DNA of 64,000 nt from Tigriopus japonicus (lineage: Eukaryota > Arthropoda > Copepoda > Harpacticoida > Harpacticidae), in NCBI GenBank assembly GCA_010645155.1, contig JAAGOF010000319.1, positions 88,594 to 152,593 of the forward strand. The letters run 5' to 3'. Positions 11,424 through 23,900 of this stretch are shown piece by piece (the first letter of the stretch is position 1; the number at the start of each line of letters is the position of its first letter). Under the pieces are notes generated by a model that was not told the origin of the DNA, did no database searches, and was given only the letters and a program-made list of their open reading frames with translations. The position numbers were made by a program, and so were the translations under genes.

Positions 11424-11722
11424 TAGTGATGGGTTTCGAACCGGGAGTGCTGCCATTTTTTACTCGGAAGTTTATCATTGTTGATTAGGGCAGGTTGTAT
11501 TGAACGTTTTCAAAACGACCTAAACAGGGACCAATTTGGCAACACTCGAACTAGTTCGATTTCGAGTTCCATCAGTTGCTTTACGTTTGGATTTCGAGTT
11601 GGCAGTGCTGCCATATTTTATGACGTCTCTAGTTGAGAAGATTAGTTGGGGGTCAACTTTTTGACCTTAAAACCCAAAGTGGCAAAACTCGGCCAAAAAT
11701 CCAACTCGAAACCCATCAGTAT
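11424..11722. mobile_element. hAT-like MITE with TAGTGATGGGTTTCGA ends
   Basis: The left end reads TAGTGATGGGTTTCGAACC. The right end reads AACTCGAAACCCATCAG, its near inverse. The interior repeats CGAGTT and GCAGTGCTGCCAT motifs. It lies just upstream of the MCCC2-like start codon and may overlap its promoter. No target duplication was certain. Confidence 0.6.
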
Positions 11723-12633
11723 ATCAAATCAACCATAACAACAATCGTCAGAGTTGTCAACGTGTCCAAAGTTGAAATGAGTCTTGGAAAACGTGAAGGC
11801 AAAAATATGGTAATTCTTTTTGACAGCTTTTAAAAGATTCGTGTTGTAAATGTTCGTCCGGTTTTGTAAAGAATCAAAAATGGAAAATGACACGAAAATG
11901 AACAAATCATATGGTGCAATAATTAATAATCAGGAGACCCTTAACAATGAGATCGACCAATTGCGTGTATTTGGTGATTCCCCACAGTTTTACAAAAGTT
12001 TTACTCGATTGCTTGTCTATCAGAGGCATCGAATTATATTGAATTCGAGTTTTTTCTCGGAATATATAGGTTAATAAATACTTTTGTGTGTTTTTTAGTG
12101 GACAGTAAGAGGTCACATTTAAACCCTTAGAAAATCACAACAAAAATATGGCTTTATGATCTCCGTAAAATGCAAGTTTTAGAAAAACCTGTTATTTCTG
12201 CGATAAAATAAAATAGCGTTGAAAAATAGTGAGATCTAAAATTCCCGAAACAACTTTTATATTTGAAATATCAATATTTTCCAACTCAACTTCCTGAATT
12301 TAACCGGAGTGACCGGTACTTTGTTGTAGTTCGTCATTGAGTTTCAACTTTGAAAATCGATACAACGCATATTGTATGGAATCCAAATGAAAAATTCATC
12401 ATCTTAAAATAGAACTTTAGATTCCTATTTTGAAATGAAAGTCCATTCATGTTAAATGGCAGAAACTTTGAAAACTAGAAACGCCAGCTCTTCGTCACCC
12501 TGATTTCTTTTCGTCCCAATGCCGAAAACAACGAGCAATCTCATAACAACAGCCTGGCCCAACTATCGCTTTTAGGCCATTCCGTGTGTGCCTCGCTTTG
12601 AGGTGTTAAGATATTTGAATTCGGGCCTCAATC
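11723..12633. promoter_or_regulatory. Divergent intergenic region between MCCC2-like and SF3B4
   Basis: The starts of the two genes are 1,285 bp apart and point away from each other, so both promoters should lie between 11349 and 12633. No TATA box or initiator stands out. The ATG at 12634 follows AATC, a reasonable start context. Confidence 0.35.
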
Positions 12634-14765
12634 ATGGCGGCTGGACCCGTGAGTGAACGCAATCAAGGTGAGGAATTTCCCTATCCAAAACTGAAGTCAG
12701 TATTCCTCCAGAGTTTTTGACGGTTGGCCAACGTTGGACCACGGATTGAAGTCTTGGCAACTTTGCCACGCAAGAACTCGAAATCTCAAGCCGAACAAAA
12801 AATGCCGTTTTAGACGATATTGATCTTGAGAAATTTGACAGATGCTAATTTTGTATATTTTGTTACGAATACTCAAAGAGCGTGATTAACGTTGATCATG
12901 AAAAAGGGTCCGAATACGCGCAATAACTAACGATTTTGGGGTAGATAGTAATTTCCATGAATCCTCTCAATGAGAATAATGAAAGACAAATTAAAGAATC
13001 ACCGAATTTCTTGACAAATAATGGATTGAAATTTAGGAAAGAAGCTCATGGGAAAGAAGCGTCAACTACCTCAAGTTGGTCTTTTTTAAAGCTTCCAATG
13101 TTTGCCGTTATTGTCGCCACCATCAACTAAGGCGGTTCGAGTTAAAAGAAATTCAATTTTGCGTTCATTTGCGAAGTAAATCATGCCAATAACGATCAAT
13201 TAGCTATCATATTGCTTAAAAAATAGCGCTCAAGTTATTGGCTCAATATTTTTCGGTTCAAAAGCTCCTCTGGGGTGCATTTTTTCTCTTGCCCTTCTTG
13301 GTTTGTTGGGCTTTTTCGAAGCTTCCCATTAATGCCGCTAGTCGCTAGGGCCAAGTTGACGCTTCTTTCCCATGAGCTTCTTTATTGTCCAACTAGCTCT
13401 TAAATGATGCCCTTTTCTTTTCAGATGCCACCATTTATGTGGGTGGACTGGACGAAAAAGTAAGTGAATCTTTAGTCTGGGAGCTCTTTGTCCAAGCGGG
13501 TCCCGTAGTTAATGTCCATATGCCCAAGGATCGAGTCACATTGATGCACCAAGGCTACGGATTCGTCGAGTTTCTCACGGAAGATGACGCGGATTACGCC
13601 ATCAAAATCATGAACATGATCAAGTTGTACGGGAAACCCATCCGGGTGAATAAGGCGTCCGCCCATCAAAAGAATTTGGATGTGGGAGCGAATATCTTCA
13701 TCGGAAATCTGGACCCGGAAGTGGACGAAAAACTCTTGTACGACACCTTTTCAGCATTTGGAGTCATCCTGACCACACCCAAGGTAATGTGCAGTATTCA
13801 TACAGATGGCAACTTTGTCTTTGAAACTTTAGAGTAACCGAAAGTATCCTCAAGCTTGTTAAGATATAAAGAAATTGCCACTTTTGGTGTTTTGGTCAAA
13901 ATTTGCAACTATTTGTAAGTTATTTAAATGTGTAGTTACTTGAATTATTGATTACCTTGCAATCACATTTACTTAAATTTGCAAGTTGGCAAAGTTATGA
14001 AAATTTTGTATTCTGTGCTATAAAAACACATCGGGGTCTTTGCTTGAAAAAAATCGATGTGTCCATGCCACTGAATATGAATATCAGGCTACAAAATCAA
14101 GTTATTTTGCCTTATTTCAGATTCAACGCGATCCAGACTCTGGAAACTCCAAAGGATTTGCCTTTATCAATTACGCTTCATTTGAGGCATCAGACGCCGC
14201 CATTGAGGCCATGAATGGGCAGTATTTGTGCAACCGAGCCATTTCCATTTCATACGCCTTCAAGAAAGATTCCAAAGGCGAGCGTCATGGTTCAGCCGCT
14301 GAGCGTCTTTTGGCAGCCCAAAACCCTCTTTCACAAGCTGACCGTCCGCATCAGCTGTTTGCCGACGCTCCGCCAATGTCGATGGGAGGTGGTGGTCCCC
14401 CTGGCGGCCCTCCTGGTTTACCGCCGCCACCGCCATCTATGGGCATGCCTGGTATGCCTCCTCCTCCACCCGGCCCTCCTGGTATGCATCCGATGATGGG
14501 TGGAGGAATGCCGCCGATGCCGCCCAGACCTCCTATGCCACCTCCACCACCTGGGTCTCAGTATCCCCCAATGCCACCAGGACCTCATCAAGGACAAATG
14601 AGACCCAATTGGGGTCCACCGCCACCGCAAGGGTACCCACCAATGCCTCCAAAACAGGGCTGGCGACCTCCCCCTCCTGGATGGGGTGTGGGTCATGGAG
14701 GACCTCCTCCTCCACCCAGACCTCCAATGCCACCCATGCCACCAGGTCCTCCTCCACCACAGTAA
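12634..14765 (+). CDS. SF3B4: Splicing factor 3B subunit 4 (SF3b49/SAP49)
   Basis: Coding exons are 12634-12667, 13425-13783 and 14121-14765, giving 345 residues. The start [20 protein letters not shown] matches the near-invariant N-terminus of SF3B4, which fixes the ATG. RRM1 lies at about 13-91 ([14 protein letters not shown]) and RRM2 at about 100-178 ([15 protein letters not shown]). The signature [20 protein letters not shown] and [13 protein letters not shown] follow. The rest (from about 214) is a Pro/Gly/Met-rich tail of about 130 residues, shorter than in human (424 residues in all). SF3B4 is part of the SF3b complex of U2 snRNP in the nucleus, where it binds pre-mRNA near the branch site and SF3B2. 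The first intron contains a MITE. No breaks are seen; it looks fully functional. Confidence 0.97.
13038..13383. mobile_element. MITE with AAAGAAGCTCATGGGAAAGA ends, copy 1 (in SF3B4 intron 1)
   Basis: Terminal inverted repeats of about 29 bp: AAAGAAGCTCATGGGAAAGA... on the left, and ...TCTTTCCCATGAGCTTCTTT on the right. The 346-bp element has subterminal AAGCTTC motifs and no coding capacity. It ends 41 bp before the exon 2 acceptor. Three more copies are in the window (18528, 38592 and 42832). Confidence 0.85.
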
Positions 14766-17700
14766 ACGTGGTGTGGGTAGTTTGGCGCTCTTTCTTCTGG
14801 ATGCAAATGCTTGAATGTGAATACATGAAGTGTTGGAAAATGTGATTTTGATTTTGTTTGCAACGGTTTTTGTGGTGGGATCCTGAAACAATATAAATAG
14901 GGAGTTTGTAACATTATTGAAGGCTTCAATCAGGGGTTCGTTCCATATGAATAGGCCAAGAGCTTGGAAGCTTTCGGTAATAGTGTTATAAGCGAAAGGG
15001 ACAATAGTTTGGGTCGTACCAAGTTAGCATAAAAGTATGAAATAATTTTGTTGAAGTGGGCAGAAAAAATATAGAAACAAAAATAATTGCGTAAAAACTG
15101 AAGAACATGTCATATTGGCGTAGCCTTTGGTGTGTGTCAGTGGAAGGAAGTAAAAAATGCAATTTTCAGAGGTTCAAAAGCGGCCAAATATGGTTGGCAT
15201 CTTCAAAAAAGAGCATATTATCAAGGCCAAATGAGAAAAATAAAACTTCTATAGAGTCCTTAAATCTGGGAGAGACGCCCCAACGCAACATTTAAAAATG
15301 TTATTAGAAACCTGTGATACACAATATGCAGATGGAAGTGTTCCATCATTTGGATTTTCCATATTCTTACCTTACTTAATTCTCAACAGTACAAAGCTCG
15401 CCCTGAATCTTATTCTTCTCCCTTTAAGATTATAAGAAATATCAGTTCCTGCTTTACAATAATTCTACTTCTGTTGGGAAAAACGTTAAAAATATGTTTT
15501 AGCATGGGAGGGAAGTAGAACTGAACCTGAAACTTGCCTCATTTTAGGTCAAACGGCAATCGTGTTATTGATCATTTTGATTTCAAGGAACCCTTCCTTT
15601 TTATTCATACTTATTGCAATGATTGCAAGTCAGCATTGTGGTTCCCTTGTTTTGAGCCTTATATTGATTACCGATTTCTACCAACAATGTTTTCCACAAT
15701 ATATTGCACGACTATGTTTTACAGAACTTTAACTGGAATCGGAATTAGTCTGCTTTAGAGCCTGATTTCAACGGGCCCTTAATATGAAAGAGATGAAACA
15801 GGATTGCAAGATATTGCACCGTCTTTCTGTGAACTCCGAGTGTCAACCATGGACCCCTCGAATTGATGGATTAGATCAAATGTGAGTCAATGAAGGATTT
15901 ATACTTCAAAGTACCACTCACGAACTTGTTAGTACAATAGAAATGGAACAGAATGGTAACTTGATGGCCACAACATCTCATTTTAGTGCCAAGCTATGTA
16001 CGTATATATTTTTTTGTCCAGAAGAACATGGACTTTTGATTAGATTAAGGATTAGTAGTATGTATGTTTAAAGGCTTCTAAATCGATGTTTCGAACATTT
16101 TTAGTTTGCTTAAACTTTTAAAAGGCTTTATTAAAACACCATCAATTTTACTGTATTATGTAATAATCATTTCAATGTTATTTTTGGAAGACTATTTTGT
16201 CAGAAAAAGTAACTAGTAATAAAAGAATTTTCTTTAAGACTTCCAAAATCATTTTGATCCTTGGCTGTGATTGCCAGGTTTGAATTAAACACGATATTTG
16301 ACACACCATTTGAACCAAAGCTCTCTCCTAGGTCACTCTTTGTCAGGCACATTTGGACATTTACAAATTAATGATGATGGCCACAAAAAAGTATTAAAAC
16401 CGATAGAAGTGCCCATTTTCAAAAGGTCAAATTTTCTTACCTTTGCCATGTTTGTCATAAATTTGTAAGTTTTGATATAAGACAATCAAATTGAAATAAT
16501 GTGAATGCAAATGTGCTTCAGTTGTCCAAAGCAGCAATGAAGAACAAACATTTTTTACTATTTTCTAAAACAAAGAAAAAAGCAAAAATGACGGAGCTCA
16601 AGGATGGCACAAAGAAGAATTTATTGTATGTATATATGAATATTTTATATAAGTGCAAAAGACACTTATGCGTTAAGAGTGAAAAAGAACTGTAAGAATG
16701 ACACTTAAAAGCCAGTTAATTACAAAAAAAACTCTTCCCTTGTAATCTTCCTCTCTTCCTCCCACTCAAATACCATTGGGTTTTCCAATCATATGTATCA
16801 ACATATTAAAAAAATGCCTCTAAATGAAAAAACAAGTCAATCTGCACCGCCTGAGTTACACTAGGGACCCTAATTTAGAGCATGGCCGTCGCAGGCTGAC
16901 ACAAGGTGCTGATGGTTCACACTAGTAATTTGTCAAGAGATAGTTTTAACATTCAGCTGATTCTGATCGAAGTTCAAAAACAAACAACAGTACTTCTTCT
17001 TTGTTGAGTGAGTTGTCAGTCACCCAATGTGACACATTAATTGGTGCTAGTTTAACCTCCACTAAATAAAATGCTTTTTTAACATATCAGATAAAAACTT
17101 CAATAACATATGCAGCAGGCTTAAAAAATTTCACTGACCAATGTTTGCTATCAAATGAGCTAAATACATTAGATGTGTTTCTCATGTGTTTTCACAAGAA
17201 AAGGTTTCATTTGATCATGAACTTTCATTTCCCAAATGTTAGAAGATGTCACAGACAGTCCATGTTGGACGTGTTTCTATGGATTTCGCCAGTCAGTTTC
17301 CATAATAGGGTCTCTAAGGCGGGCCTCAAGTTGAATATCTAAAGGACGTCCTTGCCTAGCTTCACTCTTGTGAAAGGGGTCCATTTTAATAAAATGCAAC
17401 AGCCTTGTTGTCCACAATGAATCAAAGCAAATGCTCCTTGTCCATAACCTCAGATATCTCTGATCAACCCAATAACCATAGGCACGGTCATTTCCATGGC
17501 ATCATTCCGGTTTAGACGTCAACGCATCACCAATGCACTCTCTAGGTACATGCACAAACGAATAGACTGCCACCTAAACTCACCTGTATGAAGAATGCCC
17601 TCTCCTAATGATTGAGCTCTTGCAAGTCACGCACCCATGTCCAGAGTCAACCGACGTCTCCTGCATCAAAAACCTTACCTGTGCTCTTTGTGTACATGTG

Positions 17701-17923
17701 ACTTTTTTACGGAGGCCCCACACTAAAACCGGCCCGTAGGAACATGGATTGTGTGGCAAGGAAGCTTTACATTATAGCCAAAGGCGTGGAAATCGAACTC
17801 TCTACTCAGTTGTCATTGTTCCAAGAGGTCGAAAAGGTAGCTAATAAACAGGCTTATTTTCCATAGTAATTAAAGTTGCTTAAACACAGACTACCTACTA
17901 CAGAAAGAGTTTGAACAGGAGCC
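14766..17923. other. Intergenic stretch between SF3B4 and the SLC5 gene
   Basis: AT-rich, with no further exon recognised. An AATAAA at 15239-15244 could end the SF3B4 transcript; a closer variant AATATA lies near 14887. The last part (about 17400-17900) should hold the SLC5 promoter, but no core element stands out. Confidence 0.45.
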
Positions 17924-20900
17924 ATGGCGGATGTCGTGCTAAATACGCGTGAAGAGCTCATCGACAAATTTGGTTGGGAGGAATATGTGGTGTTTGTGCT
18001 CATGTTGCTCGTTTCTGCGCTCATTGGCGTGTTCTTTTGGATCAAAGGACAGAATTCGAATTCGGACTTTATCATGGGAGGAAAAAGCATGGGGGTTCTA
18101 CCTATGACCATGTCGTTGGTGGCCAGGTAAGATCTTGCCGGGTTTTCGTTGCTTTTCCCATAGATTTATGCGATGCAAAGAATAGAGACAGGGTGAAATC
18201 TCAATTGAGCATGACTGTAACCAGTTTGGTTGAGACAAGGTCAAGAAAAAGTGCATGCTTTTAAATGTCATTGCTGTTGGAGTCTGTTTCTTTGAAAGAG
18301 TTCTCGCCTTGCGACAAATTCATCGAATGTCTAGACGCAATGAAAAAGTTGACGTGTTTTGTTTTCGCAATAGTTTCTCGACGCAACAATGGATTTCAAA
18401 AGCTTTTAGATTAGCGCCTGTGTTGTGTTATGTCTTGAATAATATGTTCATATGAAAATTATTATTATTGCAATTGTAATCTGTTAAAAATGAATGTTTT
18501 CAAATTGTTGAAAACCGTCAGTGTGCAAAAAAGCACATGGGAAAGACACGTAAACTTGGTGGTCTTTTTGACGCTTTAAGTGTTTCCCGTTGTCGCCACT
18601 GTTGTAATTTGATTGCTGATTTTTAACAAATCAGGCCAATAAGAATTGGTTCAGTTATCAAATCGAAAAATAAGAATTGATCAAGCCATTCGGTGGCCGC
18701 TTTTCCGACAAAAGTTTTAATGGGACGAATCTTTCTCTTGTCCTTCTTGGTTTGTTGGTCTTTTTTTTAAGTCGTTATGGTGTGTCAAGTTGATGCTTCT
18801 TTACCACGAGCTTCTATTCGATAGACCACAACCCATAAGTGCACCTGAAAGTGATTTTTGATGGGCTCATAGGCTATTAGGGAAGTCCAAAATGGTTGAA
18901 TTCATAGCTACACAAAATGTTTTTTTCCAGTTTATGAAAATCAAATAGGTTAAAAAGGATTGATTTATTAGCAGCCCCTATTGGGTTTATTCCATCTCCT
19001 TAATACATAATATACATTCTCGTTATAATTGTGTGATGTTACGAGCAATGTGGAACATCATTTGGCCCTAATTCAACCGAATGTTAGTTTATTGTCTGTA
19101 AATCAACGTCAAATAAGCTTTTTTTAAGAAACTGCTAACTAAAATTATGAAGAAATGGTACCGTCAAAGTTCCTATTAAAGAATTAATTTTAATAAACAT
19201 AAATTAATTAGCAAAATAACAAAGATTTTTCTTTAAAACGTCTAAAAGGAAAATCAGGTTTTCTCGGTTTCATCAAGAAGGAAAATTCCCTGTTTAATCC
19301 AACTCTTTGAAAGTTATCAAACAAAAAGTACATTGGAAATTACTTTCCTTTAAACTCTAGTATATGCAAAGGAATGTCTCCTCAAGATGCTAAAAAATAG
19401 GTTTGGATCTTGAAACTAATTTAAAACAGGGTCCTGTCTCTTGATCTGTCAAGTTTGGAGTACATGAAGAGACACAAAGTTGCTTGTATGAACACGTGTT
19501 TAACCACGAACCCTATTTTTCAATGAGAAGTGCGCGGTTATATAGAAATCCTGAAAATAACTCTGAAGTACGAATGTTTGAAGTCAGGACCTGAACAAGT
19601 CTTTAATCAGTTAAAGTAACTGGTGTGCTGATAAATGGTGTTCTAAAACAAGAATGCAATTGCGTCTCAGCTTTTTGAACGGTTATCTCTGAGAACTTGA
19701 AATGAGTGTTTAACTCTTGCACTAAAAAAAAACCTTTGTTAATTGGAAACGAGAAACAAGAGCCAAAATGTTTTTGAGGGCATTGTGAGGTAGTTTTCTT
19801 GAATGTGTCATTCAATCTTGATTTCTTCATAATTAAAATTAACCTGTTTGTCTTACCATTCTAATATTGAGCACAATACACGGAAAATGACGACTTCCTT
19901 CTTTTCTTTCGAAGTCTGAAAAACGTTCTTTGCGCAAAACATATTTTTGAGATGGTTACAAAGGTGTTGCAACTTTTCTTTTTTTGCAAATATAGACTGT
20001 CCATCCGGAAAATTGCATATCCAAGCAATACATGCAACCTTGTATCAGCCAAATTACGAAGTTTTTTCTTTTAGAATTTTAAAAACTGTTATCGCTTCTT
20101 AAGTTTTGCATCGGGGAATACAAAACAAGAAACTATTAAAACCATGTTCCTCTTGATTCAATCCTTTCAAATTGTTCCGGTATTGCCATTGAACTTAACA
20201 TGGCATCATGCGATTATGTAACCGCATCCAATCCACACAAACAAGCAAGTGGTGATTGATGGTTTGATTTATTATACATTTCGACCATTGTAAAGATTTT
20301 TGAAGCAAGCAATTACTGGAACGAGTCTGCTCTAGATTAGGGTTGCCAGAAACGAGAAATGATATTTGAATGGAAGGATCCAGAATAGATAATATGATAT
20401 TACGTCGCTATTGTAATTCTCAATAGAAACTAGCTTTGGAAGCAAAAGGTGAACAAACCTAAACATCTTGCCCGAAATTGAGGTATCGTACAAACGTCGA
20501 AAAGATTACATTTGGTAGAAGGAAATCGGACGAAAAAAAAAACCTGTTTTTGTTTGCCCATTAGTACTCGCACTTTTTCAAAACAGTAGTATTAAGACTG
20601 TAAGAAACATCTTGCCCGGATTTGGCCCCTGAATGTTAAATTCATTAGTGCTTTAGGAAATTGTGAAAACAAGATATTTTTCAATTTCTAAATATTGAGA
20701 AAGTAATTACAGTTCACGGAAGATCCCTCTAATCGCAAAAGACCTATTAAAAGAGAATCGTTTCCATTTCAATGTGGGATCCGATGTAGGGACAATAGAT
20801 GATATTACCATGCACTTTAGAACCAAGTTTATTTCGCTTTATTGTGTTTTTGCACATCAATTTTTTTGCATTACTTTTCACACGGGGATTAAAGTTTTCG

Positions 20901-23900
20901 AGATGGTGAGAACAAGGATTTCAAAGTGTTTACTGTAGAGGTTTTTAAAGAAAACCAACATTCTTTTCACCTAGATGGCTGTCGCATAATTCAGTGAGTG
21001 TACCCTGAACATACCTTGCTTGAATGCCATCTCCTGTTCTTCAAATGAACAAGTCGCCGTCAAGAGCTGTTTAGGAAGCAAAGTTGAGCTTCAATCAAAG
21101 AGTGACACTCAGCGCCATCTGGAGGTAGAAATGGTTGTGTGTGCTTCTTTTGAATCTTTGGCCCTAATTTATAAATACTTTTTTGAATTTCAAACACAAT
21201 GTTATCGTAGCTGAGATCCAAAAGACTCTAAATATGAAGAGAAATTAACTTTAAGATAAAAGCTGCAATTTTAGACCCAAGTCTAAAGTTCAGAGTTGAG
21301 GATTCTCTGAAGACAAAGGACTTTGCCCCTGTTTTACCTCCATCTGGTGGGGATTTTTGTAACCGGACCAACCTATTTTCGAAGTTTAGATTCGACCAAG
21401 AAAAAAGGTCATCCAAGAAAAATTCCCAGAAAATAACAGAATGCTGCTCCTAAAATCCAAAACAAAAATAAATATTTTGGAAAAATGAACGCAGATCTTC
21501 AGCCCAAAATATGGCTATTTGGGCGGGAAAAGTTTGAAATACCGAGCTTTTTTGCCCTTTTTAAACAAAAGAACAATTGGCCCATTTTGAGCCTAAAAAA
21601 ATATTTGGCCGTATGATTAATTTGAAAAATATTTTCAAACTTAACCTTCTGTTTGTAGAAGTATCTTTACTCAATCTGTACATCCCATGTCTGAACAGAG
21701 CAAGTCTTATTGGCTTAATTACTTGTAATAATGAAGAGATGGTTTAAAATGTATTCATTCTAAACCTACTTTAGGTAATTGAGAGTCAGGGGAACTACGT
21801 TTTCTTTTTATGTCTCGATCGAGGAAAACGCTCAAATTTGGACTCCTGGAGTGCTGACTTGACCTCAAATCACGTTTCCATTCAAATATACTCACACAAA
21901 AACCTGGATGAAGAAATTTCGACATTTTTCTGATTTTCTGGAAAAATAACGTGACATGAAAAGCGAAATATTCTTAAATGCATATCGAGATGAAAAAAAT
22001 ATTTTGTGGGCATCGATCCTAATAATCGTAAAAAGGGTTTTTGTTTGCAAGTACGTTGCAAAAGAGGACTCTAAATAAGTAAGAACAAGAAATCACATAG
22101 TTCTAAAATGTACGAATTCCTGATTGGCGATTATAAGGGCTCGGATAAAATTGCAGTTTTTTAGCCCTAAAGTTACAATATCCTTTTTCTTAAAAGTTGC
22201 ACTCAATTCGAAGAAATGTGCTAAAACGTTGCAGTTTTCTGGCCTCAAAATGTCACACCTTGATATAAAAATGTCATTTCTTTCCAACTATATGTCTCAA
22301 TTCTGGGCGAAAGTTTGTAATAATAATTTTGTCTTTTTCTTAACCGCTGGCTTCCTTGAGAATACGGTTTTGCTTTGCACAAATTGCTTCAGAACTTATT
22401 ATGATTACTAAACATGAGTTCATCGAAAAGCTCCGGTAAAAGTGTGTGCAATATATAATTCTTCTGAACAATTTCGCGAAGACAAAAAAGGCCAAAAGTT
22501 GTTGTTCGTTAAAAAAAAATCAAAGGGTTGCTAAATTTCACGAAAATACAAAAGTTGCTATTTTTGATGCGAGTTGCATTTAGCAACTTTGTCCGAGCCC
22601 TAGTGATTACGCTTCTGTTACTTATTGAAATATTTCACATTTATGTATATTATTGTTTTAGTATCCATAAGCTAATCAATCAAACCAGATGTGTAGGGGC
22701 ATTGTTAAAGGTGTTATGAATCCTTTAATACTGAAGTGCTATTTTGTACCTGTGAACTCCGATAATTAAAAAAAAATGCTGATTTCAACCACAGAGCTCC
22801 CAGAGGAGCGATACCATGGCAGGCCGTCCGAGAAATTTCTTAGCAGGCAGCAAGGGCGATTCTGCATCAGCGACTAATTGAAACTTGCCCAAATAATTCC
22901 AATGCACTGACGTTTGTGTTACGAAGAAGGTTAATTGAAGATTACAAAAATTGCCACTAGATGAAGCCAAAACAGGGGCAAAGTTCCTTGATTTCAGATC
23001 TATCCTCAACTTTGATTTGTTACCAAAATTGCAGCTTCCATCTTAAAATGGATTTCTCTTCATATTTCGAGTCTTTTGGAGCTCAGCTACGATATTAATG
23101 TGTTCAAAAAGTAAAAAGTCGCACTGAGTAATCACAAATTGAGGTTAAATAATTACCAGAAGTACCCACAAATGTTTCTATCTCAAGATGGCGCTGATTG
23201 TCATTTTTTCTTTGATTGAAGCTCAACTTTGCTTCCTTCAGAGGGCTTGCTCTGACTGCAAAAGTGGTTCATTTTGAGAACAAGAGAGGGCACCCTAGTA
23301 GGATGTGTTAAGGGCATGCTAAATCATGGAAGAGCCATCTAGGTGAAGCGAATGTTAGTTTTCTTTAAAATCCTAAATAGTACTATGATCTTCCACTTGC
23401 ATGGGCAAGTTTTTTCCATATTCTTCGGAAATATTTGCTTTTTCACGCAACTTTTGGGCAACATTGGCCAGTATCAGCTCCAAACAAGGCAGACAAAATT
23501 ACAACAATGGCCTCTTATACTCCTTTAAGGTTTCAACATTCAAACCGAGATCGTGTCGATTTTGCATGAGGAAAATACGGACTTTTCCATCTTTTCTCCA
23601 TAGTAAATCTGCTCCTTCGTGATCCACATGAGCTATCCAGTGAATTGTATTTGTTTGTATATACTTCCATTACATTTCCAGACATCCTCAACGAAATTTA
23701 TTTAGAGGAATTATTTTTTAGTAAATTTTCCCGATAAGGTGAATGCATGATTATAACCTTCAAAGTAAAAGAATGAATGCCTTTAAGATTCTTTGAACAT
23801 TGCTTGTTGGCATTACGTTGATTTCAAACAAAGGAATTTTCTCGACACGGAATTCAAATTCGAAACATTTGTCTCAGAATAAGTAATAGTGATGGACTAT

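Noticed and set aside
14418..14929. Several His/Arg/Trp-rich and Gly-rich minus-strand frames
   Set aside because: Shadows of the proline-rich SF3B4 tail on the other strand.
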